A DNA stretch of 64,000 nt from Sphingomonas sp. (GCF_017304615.1 NZ_JAFKLZ010000002.1:496001-560000); one strand, 5' to 3'; shown: positions 41,638 through 50,533, counted from the first letter of the stretch. Notes: generated from the letters alone by a model not told the origin. Translations and numbers: made by a program.

Positions 41638-42789
41638 TCAGGCTGCAAGCGGCTGGCGCGACAGCAGCCCCTCGTAGCTGCCGAACAGTTCGTCGAAGTG
41701 ACGGTCCATCGAGCGGGGCGTCCTGCGCGGCGCGCCGGCGACATAGGAAGCGGCGAGGATCGCGTCGCGCAGCGAGGCTCCGTCGGCGGACCGGTAGCGG
41801 CGGTCGGCCGCACCGCTGGCGTGGTCGGACGCGCCGCCCGCGTCGGGCACGATCAAAGGAAGACCGCTGGCCTTGGCCTCGGCTGCCGCCATGCAGAAGG
41901 TCTCGGCCTCGCAGCCGTGGACCAGCGCGTCCGAGCTGGCCATGATCGCCGCGAGCGACCCCCGTTCGCGCACCTGTCCGCCGAGGACGACCTGCGGAGC
42001 GCGGGCGGCCCGCGATTCCAACCGTCCCCGCTGGCGTCCTTCACCGATCAGCAGAAGTCCCACCGGACGCTCGGTGGCCGAGGCCACCACGGCGTCGATG
42101 ACCATTCCCCATCTCTTCTCCGGTGCGAGCCGTCCCACGCCGAGCAGCAGCAGCGCGTTAGGGCCCAGCCCGCATTGGGCGAGCATCCGCCTGCGAAGGC
42201 CTTCGTCGCGATGGCTTGGTGAGAAGACCCCTGGCTCGACGCCCATCGGATTGGTGACGACCTTGGTGAGACCGCCGGCGGTGAGGCGCCGGCTCAGGTC
42301 GGCGCTCGCGGCGACCACGAGGTCGTAGGAGGAATCCAGCCGGCGCAGATGCTGCCAGTAGCGGTCGAAGCCCCTGTCGATCGTGCGGATGCTCGCGAAC
42401 CGGCGGAACCACCGGTAGGCGTAGGCCGACAGCGGGTCGGCATGCATGATGAGCGATCGACGCGCGGAGCCCTGCCACCGCGCCACCATCGAGGCGCTGC
42501 TCCAGGGCGACGAGACCTCCACCACGTCCGGCCGCCATTCGTCCAGCGCGCGGTGGAGAGAGCGTTCGTCGCCGAAGTAGCGGTAGCGGCGGTCGAACAT
42601 CAGGCGGGGCGCCGGAATGGTCGCGACGATCGCGTTCGTGTCCCGGACCACGACCTCGTTTGTGGCGCCGGGCGCCAGGATGATCATCTCGTGCCCGGCG
42701 GCGCTCGCGACGGCCAGCTTGCGTTCGATGTAGGTGCGGACCCCTCCACCGTGGGGCGTGTAGAACGCGCATACGTCGACTATCCTCAT
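41638..42789 (-). CDS. GT4-family glycosyltransferase
   Basis: The 383-residue product starts MRIVDVCAFYTPHGGGVRTYIERK, the N-terminal GT-B signature, and ends with the donor-site part LLLLGVGRLAPEKRWGMVID, then HGCEAETFCMAAAEAKASGLPLIVPD, as in GT4 enzymes. The start at 42789 has only a weak ribosome binding site; an alternative ATG lies at 42810. It uses a nucleotide sugar and probably acts on envelope lipids or polysaccharide. It is convergent with mlaA (4 bases apart) and divergent from the sigma factor. Confidence 0.85.
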   Translation of the reverse strand: MRIVDVCAFYTPHGGGVRTYIERKLAVASAAGHEMIILAPGATNEVVVRDTNAIVATIPAPRLMFDRRYRYFGDERSLHRALDEWRPDVVEVSSPWSSASMVARWQGSARRSLIMHADPLSAYAYRWFRRFASIRTIDRGFDRYWQHLRRLDSSYDLVVAASADLSRRLTAGGLTKVVTNPMGVEPGVFSPSHRDEGLRRRMLAQCGLGPNALLLLGVGRLAPEKRWGMVIDAVVASATERPVGLLLIGEGRQRGRLESRAARAPQVVLGGQVRERGSLAAIMASSDALVHGCEAETFCMAAAEAKASGLPLIVPDAGGASDHASGAADRRYRSADGASLRDAILAASYVAGAPRRTPRSMDRHFDELFGSYEGLLSRQPLAA

Positions 42790-42808
42790 GCCGGTGTGAC
42801 GCCATCGC

Positions 42809-43420
42809 ATGGCCGATCCGCAGTCGCCCGGCGTGATCCGTGCGGGTTGCCCGCTGGCGGCGGTTGCGGCATGCCGCGGCCGGATGGAGCCCGCCGCCTC
42901 GACTTCCCCCTCAGGTCTCGTCCTGCTGTTCGCCGAACTGCGCGCCGAGCTGGTGCGGTTCCTCGCGGCCCGCACCGGTAGCCCGGCCGACGCCGAGGAT
43001 CTCGCGCAGGAACTGTGGCTGCGCATCCAGAGCGTGCAGCCCGGACCGATAGGCAACGGCCGCGCGTATCTCTACCGGGCCGCCCAGAACCTCGTCCTCG
43101 ACCAGGTGCGCGAGCGGCGCAGACGCGAGGCCCGCGAGGCGCATTGGCACGCCGCGGCCGCCTCGAGCGCGGACGGCGAGGTCATCGATTCCGGTCCGGA
43201 CGCGTTGGACGCGATGATCGAGCGCGAGCGCGACGTGGCGCTTGCACGTGCGATCGAAGGGCTTCCGGAGGGTGCCGGCCGCGTCTTCAGGCTGCACAAG
43301 CTCGAGGGGCTGTCGCATTCCGACATCGCGGCGAGGCTTGGCATAAGCAGGAGCGGGGTCGAGAAGCACATCGCGGTCGCCATGGCGCACCTGCGGAGAG
43401 CGATGGGGACTGAGGTATGA
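42809..43420 (+). CDS. ECF sigma factor, FecI-like
   Basis: The 203-residue product has sigma region 2 (DAEDLAQELWLRIQSV, GRAYLYRAAQNLVLDQVRER) and region 4 with helix-turn-helix DIAARLGISRSGVEKHIAVAMAHLRR. These match FecI-type ECF factors. With the following FecR-like and TonB receptor it makes a cell-surface signalling unit in which ligand binding at the outer membrane activates the sigma factor. The start is divergent from the GT4 gene by 19 bases. A region of about 40 residues precedes region 2. Confidence 0.9.
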   Translation: MADPQSPGVIRAGCPLAAVAACRGRMEPAASTSPSGLVLLFAELRAELVRFLAARTGSPADAEDLAQELWLRIQSVQPGPIGNGRAYLYRAAQNLVLDQVRERRRREAREAHWHAAAASSADGEVIDSGPDALDAMIERERDVALARAIEGLPEGAGRVFRLHKLEGLSHSDIAARLGISRSGVEKHIAVAMAHLRRAMGTEV

Positions 43421-43484
43421 CTCCCGCGCGGCGTCCTACTGTCGAACAGGGGAAGTCGGGCCTCGGCCCGGCGCGGTGCAGACG

Positions 43485-44432
43485 ATGAACGACGACATCC
43501 ACGAGATGGCCGCGGTCTGGCTTCAGGCTCAGGCCCGCGACGACATGGACTGGCAGGCCTTCACCTCGTGGCTGGAGGCCGACCCGCGTCATCGGGAGGC
43601 GTTTGACGACGTCGCCCTGCTCGACGAGCGGGTCGACGGGCTGCGCGACGAATTCGCGCGCGACCACGCCGCCAACGACCTCGACGGTGACGTGGACGGT
43701 GTCGCGGTGCACGGACGGGGCCGGTTGTGGCGCTGGGGCGGCGCGGCCGCGGCGGCCGGAATCATCCTGGCGGTCGGCGGCGCATGGTTGTCGAGACCCG
43801 TCGTCGAACCTGTGACCTACGCGGCCGCGACGGGCGTCAACCGGAACGTTGCCGTCGCCGATGGACTGTCCGCCACGGTGTCGGGAGGTAGCCGTCTCAC
43901 CGTGCGGGGCGCGGGGCGCCTGTCGCTGCAGGGGAGCGCGTTCTTCGACGTCCGCCACGACCCATCGCGCGCCGTCGTGGTCGACGTGTCCGGATACGAG
44001 ATCCGCGACGTGGGCACGCGGTTCGAGGTCGCGAGCGATGGCGTGTCCGTCCGGGTCGCCGTCACCCAGGGCGCCGTGTCGCTGCGCGCGCCGGGCTCGG
44101 CCAGCCCCGTCCGTGTCGATGCGGGTTACGCGGCGACCGGGGGTGCGGACGGCCAGGTCCACCTCGTCAGGACAGACGTCACTGCCGTCGGGGGCTGGCG
44201 CTCGGGCCGCTTCATCTATGACCGCGTCCCGCTGTCGCTGGTCGCGGCCGACATCTCGCGCTTCACGGGGGAGCCGGTGCGGACGGATTCAACGGTGGGC
44301 GGGCAGACCTTCTCCGGCGTGTTGGCTCGGGGCAGCCGCGATTCTATGGTCGAGTCTCTTCGGCAGCTCGCCGGCGTTCGAACACGAAGGGAGGGGGATG
44401 CGATACTTCTGGGCCCCGATCCTCGCAGGTAG
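43485..44432 (+). CDS. FecR-family anti-sigma factor
   Basis: The 315-residue product (ATG at 43485; a GTG at 43476 is also possible) has an N-terminal DUF4880 segment (AAVWLQAQARDDMDWQAFTSWL), one membrane helix (WGGAAAAAGIILAVGGAWL near residue 80), then the periplasmic FecR domain (VADGLSATVSGGSRLTVRGAG, FFDVRHDPSRAVVVDVSGYE) and a C-terminal secretin-like part (SLVAADISRFTGEPVRTDST). It holds the sigma factor until the receptor signals. It overlaps the receptor gene by 35 bases, so translation is coupled. Confidence 0.9.
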   Translation: MNDDIHEMAAVWLQAQARDDMDWQAFTSWLEADPRHREAFDDVALLDERVDGLRDEFARDHAANDLDGDVDGVAVHGRGRLWRWGGAAAAAGIILAVGGAWLSRPVVEPVTYAAATGVNRNVAVADGLSATVSGGSRLTVRGAGRLSLQGSAFFDVRHDPSRAVVVDVSGYEIRDVGTRFEVASDGVSVRVAVTQGAVSLRAPGSASPVRVDAGYAATGGADGQVHLVRTDVTAVGGWRSGRFIYDRVPLSLVAADISRFTGEPVRTDSTVGGQTFSGVLARGSRDSMVESLRQLAGVRTRREGDAILLGPDPRR

Positions 44433-46737
44433 TGCCGCATTGCATGCGGTCCCCGCCACGGCCCGGGATCGCGACCGACCCCAGAACGTAAGCACCGCCC
44501 CCGGCAACCTGAGCGATGCGCTGAGCTCGCTGGCGATCCAGACCGGCATATCGCTGGGCTACGCGGTCCCCATCCCTGCCAGGAAGGTGAAGGCGGTCCG
44601 TGGCCGCATGGCGCCGGAGCGTGCGCTCGATCGGCTTCTGCGGGGAACGGGGATCCGCGCCGTGCGCATCGGGCCTACGACCTTCCGGATCGTCCTCGAC
44701 GCCCGCGCGCCGGTCGCGCGCCCTGCCCCGCGTTCGTCGCCAGACCCTGACCGGCCGGCGCCGGACATCGTCATAACCGGCCGCAAGCTGCCCGAACTGC
44801 TGTCGCGCACGGCTGCGCCGATCGCGGTTTATGTGCCGTCCGACGGCGGCCTGCCCGGCGCGGTGACGGGGGAGGCGGATGCGGGTCGCGCCATCGACGG
44901 CCTGCTGGTGGCAGGACGGGGAGCCGGAGCGGATCGCGCATTCATCCGAGGTTTGGCGGACAGTCCGTTCAACGGGTTCAGCCAGGGCACGGTGAGCGTG
45001 CAGTTGGACGAGGGACGGATCACATACGATGCGCCCGAGCCCGGGCTGCGGCTGGTCGATGTGGCGCGCGTCGAGGTGCTCAAGGGTCCACAGGGACCGC
45101 TCTATGGGACAGGAGCGCTGGGCGGCGTGTATCGCGTCGTCACGAACCGGCCGGTGCTCGGCGAGTATCAGGGAAGCGCGACCTTCTCGGTCTCCGATGT
45201 CGGCGCCGGCGGACTCGGCGGATCGGCCGAGGCCACGGTCAACGCCCCGCTGCTGCCCGACCTCGCGGCGCTGCGCGTCACCGCCTATTCGTCGCTCGAG
45301 GGCGGATGGATCGACCAGGGGGCGTTCGGCGGGCGATCGAACCAGACCCGCGTCATGGGTGGCCGCGCGTCGCTCCGGGTCGTGCCGGCGGACGACTGGA
45401 CGGTGGATGTGACGATCGCCGGTCAACGGCTCGACGCGCGCAACGGCGGCTACGTATACCGCATCGCGGAGGACCTGGCGCGCGACGGCCCGCCCGAACC
45501 GCGCTACACCGCGTTCAGGCTGGCGCAGGCCCGGGTCGCGGGCACCCTTGGCGGCGTGGAGATCGTGGCGGCGACGAGCCAGAGCTGGCAGGATCAGGAG
45601 GATCGCTACGACCTGTCATCGTCGCAGAACGCCTTGCAGCTTCCAGGAGCCCGCATGTGGCGGGACCGGCGGGCGTATCGGGTGTTCGACCAGGAGCTCC
45701 GGCTCTCGTCTCTGCCGGGAAGCCGCCTCTCGTGGACCGCCGGTGCCTCCTACCTGTCGGCCTCGACGCGGGCGACGGGCCAGGTCGAATTCGCTGACGG
45801 CGCCCGCCTGCCCTACTTCGCCCTTCATCGCGGCGTCGCCGAGACCGCCGTGTTCGCCGACGGGACCTATCCGGTGCTGCCCAGGCTGAACGTGTCGGCT
45901 GGCTTCCGCCTCTTCCGCTCTTCCACCGACGACGAGAGGCAGGAACCCTCCACACCGGGCAGCGCCGCGCGTACCTTGACGGGTTTTACGCCGAACCTGT
46001 CGGCGTCCTACGACCTCGGGGAGACGGGCATCGTGTATCTTCGGCTGGCCAGCGCATTCCGTCCCGGTGGCCTCGACCCCGGCAACGCGCAGACCGGACG
46101 CTACCGGGCGGACGAGGTCCGCAGTCTCGACATTGGGACGAAGATCAGGTCGGCCGGCGGTCGCGTCGCGTTGGACGCCAGCCTCTACGTGGTGCGCTGG
46201 AGCGACGTCCAGTCGGACTATCTTGAGCCCGATGGGCTGATCGCCACGCGGAACGCCGGGGATGCGAACGTTACCGGCGTCGAGCTGACCGCGACGTATC
46301 GACCGGACTCGCGGCTCGAGTTCTCGGCCGGTGTGACCGCGCAGCGCGCCAGGCTCACCCGCGCCGTTGGAGGCGCGGACCTTCCGAAGGATCGCCGCCT
46401 TCCCCTGGCACCCGACCTCGCCTTCAGGCTTTCGGGCGCGCGGTCGTTCGACCTCGGCGGGGTCACCCTGAAACCCTCCTTCGCCATCAACGTCGTCGGG
46501 GCGACACGGTTGAGCTTCGACGACGGGCTCGATCGACGCATGCCGGCATACGTCGACGCGCACGCGGGCGCGATGGTCGACCTGAAGGATCTGGTCGTCC
46601 GCCTCGATGTCGCGAACATCCTCGGCCTGCGCGCGGATACCTACGCCTACGGCAATCCGTTCACCGTTCGCGCCTTGCCGCAATACACGCCGCTTCGGCC
46701 ACGAACGATGACGGTCGCCGTGACCCACGACTTTTAG
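44398..46737 (+). CDS. TonB-dependent receptor with N-terminal signalling (STN) domain
   Basis: The ATG at 44398 has a GAGGGGG ribosome binding site directly before it. The 779-residue product has an export signal (MRYFWAPILAGSAALHAVPA), a STN/secretin domain (VSTAPGNLSDALSSLAIQTG, residues 30-90), a TonB-plug region (DIVITGRKLPELLS onward, VARVEVLKGPQGPLYGTGAL) and a 22-strand barrel ending VTHDF. STN domains contact FecR, so this receptor signals its own ligand to the sigma factor. Ligand unknown; the plug TonB box is near DIVITGR. Confidence 0.92.
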   Translation: MRYFWAPILAGSAALHAVPATARDRDRPQNVSTAPGNLSDALSSLAIQTGISLGYAVPIPARKVKAVRGRMAPERALDRLLRGTGIRAVRIGPTTFRIVLDARAPVARPAPRSSPDPDRPAPDIVITGRKLPELLSRTAAPIAVYVPSDGGLPGAVTGEADAGRAIDGLLVAGRGAGADRAFIRGLADSPFNGFSQGTVSVQLDEGRITYDAPEPGLRLVDVARVEVLKGPQGPLYGTGALGGVYRVVTNRPVLGEYQGSATFSVSDVGAGGLGGSAEATVNAPLLPDLAALRVTAYSSLEGGWIDQGAFGGRSNQTRVMGGRASLRVVPADDWTVDVTIAGQRLDARNGGYVYRIAEDLARDGPPEPRYTAFRLAQARVAGTLGGVEIVAATSQSWQDQEDRYDLSSSQNALQLPGARMWRDRRAYRVFDQELRLSSLPGSRLSWTAGASYLSASTRATGQVEFADGARLPYFALHRGVAETAVFADGTYPVLPRLNVSAGFRLFRSSTDDERQEPSTPGSAARTLTGFTPNLSASYDLGETGIVYLRLASAFRPGGLDPGNAQTGRYRADEVRSLDIGTKIRSAGGRVALDASLYVVRWSDVQSDYLEPDGLIATRNAGDANVTGVELTATYRPDSRLEFSAGVTAQRARLTRAVGGADLPKDRRLPLAPDLAFRLSGARSFDLGGVTLKPSFAINVVGATRLSFDDGLDRRMPAYVDAHAGAMVDLKDLVVRLDVANILGLRADTYAYGNPFTVRALPQYTPLRPRTMTVAVTHDF

Positions 46738-46839
46738 ACCATGGCCACCTGCGGGCTGAGGTCGAGCCGCGCGGCGGCGTCTGACCGGTAACGACCGGTT
46801 GTCGCGGCTGCGGCCGCGCCATTCAGACAAGGGAATCAC

Positions 46840-47790
46840 ATGGCTTCTTCCCCCGCCTGCGTCCAGGCAGCGCAACGGCTACCAGGCGACGGGCGTCAGT
46901 TCACGATCGACCTCGACCCCGCGACGCGCTCGTGGCAGCGGGCGATGTCGTATGCCGGCCTCGCCATCACGCTCGCGACGCTCGCGGGAGTCGCGATGAT
47001 CGCGGGAAGGCTCGGCAACGGTAGCGGCCTGCCTCGCCTGTCGAGCTCACCGGTCTTCTGGATGGCCCTCGTCGCGGCCTTCCTTATGATGCCCGTCAGC
47101 GAGTGGCTGGTCCTGCGGCGGCTCTGGGGGCTGCGGGCCGGCGCGATCGTGCCGCTCATGCGAAAGCAGGCGGTCAACGAATTGCTGCTAGGGTATTCCG
47201 GCGACGCTCAGTTCTACCTGTGGGCTCGTCGCAACGTGGATCCCGGCAATGCGCCGTTCGCCACCCTGCGGGACATGGCGATCCTGTCGGGCTTCACCGG
47301 CAACGTCGCCACGCTGGCGCTGATGGGCGTGACCTGGATGTGGATTCCCGGGATCATCACCGGATCGATCGCGCGCGGCGCGGCATGGGCCGTGCTGACC
47401 ATCGTCTGCGCGGCCATCGCGCTCGCGCTCGCGCAGGGACGCCTGTTCGCCTTCAGCCTCTCGCGTCGGCAGATCGGCTTGGTGCTGGCGGTCCATCTAA
47501 TACGCGTGGTTGCGCTGCTCGGATTGAGCGCCGTCCTGTGGAGTTGCGCGGTTCCCGGGCTCGCCTTCGGCTCGCTGCTGGGCCTCGCCACGATCCGCAT
47601 GATGATCTCCCGGCTACCGTTCGTCCCTGGCAAGGATGCCCTGTTCGCTGGGGCGGTGCTCGCACTTGGCTCCCACGGCACGGTGCTGCCAGGCGCCCTC
47701 GCCCTGATCGCCGGGATCTTGCTGGGGCTGAACGCCGTCGTCGGCGCTGTCGCGGGCATGCGCGAGATCGCGTCGGGGGCGCGGCGATGA
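46840..47790 (+). CDS. Multi-pass membrane protein, LPG-synthase-TM-like
   Basis: The 316-residue product has about eight hydrophobic helices, including SYAGLAITLATLAGVAMIAG, VFWMALVAAFLMMPVSEWLV, LAVHLIRVVALLGLSAVLWS and ALALIAGILLGLNAVVGAV. It resembles the transmembrane domains of lysylphosphatidylglycerol synthases but lacks the catalytic domain; this is a weak resemblance. Its stop overlaps the next gene's ATG by 4 bases (ATGA), so both are co-expressed. It follows the TonB receptor by about 100 bases. A flippase- or polysaccharide-related role is possible; not assigned. Confidence 0.6.
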   Translation: MASSPACVQAAQRLPGDGRQFTIDLDPATRSWQRAMSYAGLAITLATLAGVAMIAGRLGNGSGLPRLSSSPVFWMALVAAFLMMPVSEWLVLRRLWGLRAGAIVPLMRKQAVNELLLGYSGDAQFYLWARRNVDPGNAPFATLRDMAILSGFTGNVATLALMGVTWMWIPGIITGSIARGAAWAVLTIVCAAIALALAQGRLFAFSLSRRQIGLVLAVHLIRVVALLGLSAVLWSCAVPGLAFGSLLGLATIRMMISRLPFVPGKDALFAGAVLALGSHGTVLPGALALIAGILLGLNAVVGAVAGMREIASGARR

Positions 47791-48302
47791 TCGCGACCCT
47801 GCTCGCTTTCGGGCTCGCCGTCGCGAACCGCACCGTCCTGCCCTCGCCTGATCTCGGCAAGGCCAACGCCGCTTGCCGACCGGGGGAGACGGGCCCCGCG
47901 TTCCGCGTCCAGGTGGTGGGCCTGCATGATCGCGCCGGGCTGCTGAAGCTCGAGCTATATCCCGCGAACGACCAGGACTTTCTGGCGGACGACACGGTGC
48001 TGATCGCCGCCGGCAAGGTGTTCCGCCGCGTGGAGGTGCGGACACCGCAGAACGGCCCTGCGGTGCTGTGCATCAGGGCGCCCGGCCCGGGACGATATGC
48101 GCTCAGCCTGCTCCACGACAGGGACGGCAACCACCGCTTCAACATCTCGAGCGACGGCGTGGGTTTCGCCGGCAACCCGCGGCTGGGGTGGGGCAAACCC
48201 AAGGCCGCCACCGCCAGCACGACGGTCGCCCAAGGCATCACCGTCGTGCGTATCGTCGTGAACTACCGGCACGGCCTTTCCTTCCGGCCGGACGGGCAGT
48301 GA
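47787..48302 (+). CDS. DUF2141 exported protein
   Basis: The 171-residue product starts with a signal peptide (MIATLLAFGLAVA...) and then a beta-rich domain with RVQVVGLHDRAGLLKLELYP, RVEVRTPQNGPAVLCI, GRYALSLLHDRDGNHRFN and the DUF2141 hallmark GFAGNPRLGWGKPKA. It is an uncharacterised periplasmic domain common in proteobacteria and bacteroidetes. It overlaps the preceding membrane protein by 4 bases. Confidence 0.82.
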   Translation: MIATLLAFGLAVANRTVLPSPDLGKANAACRPGETGPAFRVQVVGLHDRAGLLKLELYPANDQDFLADDTVLIAAGKVFRRVEVRTPQNGPAVLCIRAPGPGRYALSLLHDRDGNHRFNISSDGVGFAGNPRLGWGKPKAATASTTVAQGITVVRIVVNYRHGLSFRPDGQ

Positions 48303-48451
48303 TTCCCTTCTTGCGTGAGGACGGCGGGCAACCGGGGATGTGCACTCCGGGCTGCCCAGGCGTTTCATTGAAACTTCCCAATGTGCCGCGTCGGCGCTGG
48401 CGATGGCCGGTCGTCTGGCGCAGACCGCGCCGCAGCACGAAGGAGAATACC
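48303..48451. promoter_or_regulatory. Intergenic region with hairpin and shared 9-mer
   Basis: A GTTTC-att-GAAAC inverted repeat lies at 48362-48374 and is followed directly by TTCCCAATG (48375-48383), a 9-mer also found at 19201-19209 and 40448-40456. This may be a promoter or operator for the propeller gene. Confidence 0.35.
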
Positions 48452-49456
48452 ATGCGCGCAGCTATCTTCGCCGTCCTCGCCGCTGGGATCGCCGGTCTCG
48501 CGTCGGCGGCGACCCCCGTCCCGCATTACAAGGTGGTCGATACCATCGCGGGACCGGACGGTTCCTGGGACTATGCGAGCGTCGATCCGCAGACGGGGCG
48601 CCTGTTCGTCGCGCGCGGAGACGGCGTGACGATGTTCAATCTCAAGGAGGGGATCACGACGTCGTGGAAGGGCGTCGCACGCGCGCATGCCGTCGTTCCC
48701 TTGCGAGACGGACGCATCCTGGTCACGAGCGGAAACGACGCGACGGTCAGGTGGTTCGACGTCAAGTCCGGCCAGCAGACCGGAAGCGTGGCGGTGGGCA
48801 GGAAGCCGGACGCCGCGATAGCCGACATGATCCATCATCGCGTCCTGGTGATGAATTCGGCCGACGGCACCGTGTCGGTCGTTGACGCGGACGCCATGCG
48901 CGTCACGCGGACGATCAAGCTCAAGCCTGGCCTCGAATACGCCGCGCTCGATGGCACGACCCTGTTCGTCAACGACGAGGATTCGAACGAGATCGAGGTG
49001 ACCGACCTCGCGGCCAACCGGCCTATAGCTCCGATCGCTCTGAACGGTTGCGAGGGGCCGACCGGCATCGCCTATGACGCGCAGCACGACACCCTGATAG
49101 CCGCATGCGCGAACGGCAAGGCGGCGATCGTCGACGCGAAGTCGCGCCGATTGGTGAAGCTGATCGACATCGGCCGGGGACCGGACGCGGTGATCATGGA
49201 TTACCGCCGCCGCCTTGCGTTCATTCCCTGTGGTCGGGACGGCGTGCTCGAGATCCTGTCGCTGGATGCGCCCGGCGGGGTCGCCCGCGTCGGGCGAGTG
49301 ACGACCGAGGTCGGCGCGCGGACCGGCGCCCTCGACCCCGCCACCGGCACGATCTACCTGCCGACGGCGAGGTTCTCGGCTCCAGCGTCACCCGCCGCGC
49401 GGCCGTCGGCGGTGCCGGGGAGCTTCCACGTCCTGGTCGTGCGTCCGGCTGACTGA
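48452..49456 (+). CDS. Exported YncE-like beta-propeller protein
   Basis: The ATG at 48452 follows AAGGAGAATACC. The 334-residue product has a signal peptide (MRAAIFAVLAAGIAGLASA) and repeated WD/NHL/YVTN-like blades: GPDGSWDYASVDPQTGRLFV, NDATVRWFDVKSGQQTG, HHRVLVMNSADGTVSVVDA, DEDSNEIEVTDLAANRP and RRLAFIPCGRDGVLEIL. It is a seven-bladed YncE/PQQ-like propeller, of unknown ligand, probably periplasmic. The next gene starts 7 bases later, so both are one transcript. Confidence 0.85.
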   Translation: MRAAIFAVLAAGIAGLASAATPVPHYKVVDTIAGPDGSWDYASVDPQTGRLFVARGDGVTMFNLKEGITTSWKGVARAHAVVPLRDGRILVTSGNDATVRWFDVKSGQQTGSVAVGRKPDAAIADMIHHRVLVMNSADGTVSVVDADAMRVTRTIKLKPGLEYAALDGTTLFVNDEDSNEIEVTDLAANRPIAPIALNGCEGPTGIAYDAQHDTLIAACANGKAAIVDAKSRRLVKLIDIGRGPDAVIMDYRRRLAFIPCGRDGVLEILSLDAPGGVARVGRVTTEVGARTGALDPATGTIYLPTARFSAPASPAARPSAVPGSFHVLVVRPAD

Positions 49457-49463
49457 CGCGATC

Positions 49464-50336
49464 GTGAAGTTTCGCCAGCTGGTCACCGCGATCCTGCTCG
49501 CGACCACCGTCTCCAGCGGTCCGGCGGTCGCACGGTCCATGGAACAGCGTCGCGCGGCGCTGGTCGTCACGATTCGGCGGCAGGTCCGCGCGGAGACGCT
49601 CAAGGCCGACGACGCGCAGCTCTCGCGGGCCCTTGGCGCCCTCGCGGCGGTGCCGCGCGAGGAGTTCGTCCCGCCCGAATACCGCCGCTATGCCTATGAA
49701 TCGCAGATGTCTCTCCCAATCGGATACGACCAGACCATCTCCGACCCCTACGTGGTCGCCCTGATGACGGCCGCGGCGAACCTTCCCGACGACGCCAACG
49801 TCCTCGATGTGGGCACGGGGTCGGGATACCAGGCGGCCGTCCTTGCGAAGATCGCGCGTCGGGTGACGTCGATCGAGATCGTCGAGCCGCTCGCGACGTC
49901 GGCGCGAGAGCGGCTGGCCCGCCTGGGCTACGGGAACGTGGAGGTGCGTGCGGGCGACGGCTACGCGGGGGCGCCCGACCGCGCGCCGTTCGACGCGATC
50001 ATCGTCGCCGCCGGAAGCGACAAGGTGCCGCAGGCGCTGGTCGATCAGCTGCGGGTCGGCGGTCGCATCGTGATGCCGGTCGGGGCGACCTGGGCCAGCG
50101 AGCAGATCCTCGTCATGACGAAGACCGGGCCCACCACGCTCGACACCTGCTCGCTCGGCTGGGCCATGTTCGTGCCGTTGACGGGCAGGGGGCAGCGGCC
50201 CCCATGGGCGCGTGGGATGCTCAATCAGGACATCAGGCTGTGCTACGGGGATGCCGTGGTTTCGCCTGTGTTCGTTCGCAAGCTACCCCAGCCCGAAAAG
50301 GTTCGCAGCAGACGGCGAAAGGGGATCGCCGAATGA
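49464..50336 (+). CDS. pcm: Exported protein-L-isoaspartate O-methyltransferase
   Basis: Starting at GTG 49464, the 290-residue product has a signal peptide (MKFRQLVTAILLATTVSSGP...VA) before a complete PCMT domain: VPREEFVPPEYRRYAYESQM, LPIGYDQTISDPYVVALM, the SAM loop VLDVGTGSGYQAAVLAKIA, IEIVEPLATSARERLARLG and PFDAIIVAAGSDKVPQALV. A cysteine-containing tail with Arg-rich end follows. If exported, it needs SAM in the periplasm, which is unusual. It is 7 bases after the propeller protein. Confidence 0.85.
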   Translation: MKFRQLVTAILLATTVSSGPAVARSMEQRRAALVVTIRRQVRAETLKADDAQLSRALGALAAVPREEFVPPEYRRYAYESQMSLPIGYDQTISDPYVVALMTAAANLPDDANVLDVGTGSGYQAAVLAKIARRVTSIEIVEPLATSARERLARLGYGNVEVRAGDGYAGAPDRAPFDAIIVAAGSDKVPQALVDQLRVGGRIVMPVGATWASEQILVMTKTGPTTLDTCSLGWAMFVPLTGRGQRPPWARGMLNQDIRLCYGDAVVSPVFVRKLPQPEKVRSRRRKGIAE

Positions 50337-50345
50337 ACGGGTCGC

Positions 50346-50533
50346 CGTGCCCGCACCATACATCGCGGTCGGAGTCACTACGATGTCGCTCCTGCTCCTG
50401 ATCTTTCCAAGAGTCATCGGAGCGCAGGCTGGTGGCGCTCCTCCGTTCAAGGCCGCCGTCCGCGTGCTGTTCTGGGGGGCTGGCGATGGCCGTGACGGCG
50501 CTCGCCGGAAAGCTGGCGGGCGCCACGCCGTGA
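50346..50533 (+). pseudogene. Remnant of VIT1/CCC1-family transporter (C-terminal end)
   Basis: Two frames together give VGVTTMSLLLLIFPRVIGAQ, then AGGAPPFKAAVRVLFWG, then (after a small deletion in the G-run near 50475) LAMAVTALAGKLAGATP and a stop at 50531. These match the last 60 residues of VIT proteins, as in the intact copy at 21524-22234 (AGAKAGGAPLAAAIVRVVLFGSLAMATTAGVG). No start or upstream domains remain. Not functional. Confidence 0.75.

Noticed and set aside
46740-46839. Paired ACCGGT sites downstream of the TonB receptor
   Set aside because: Short palindromic hexamers in G/C-rich DNA are expected by chance.
45616-46875. Minus-strand frame of 419 codons opposite the TonB receptor
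   Set aside because: Arg/Gly-rich and without ribosome binding site; the receptor is conserved.
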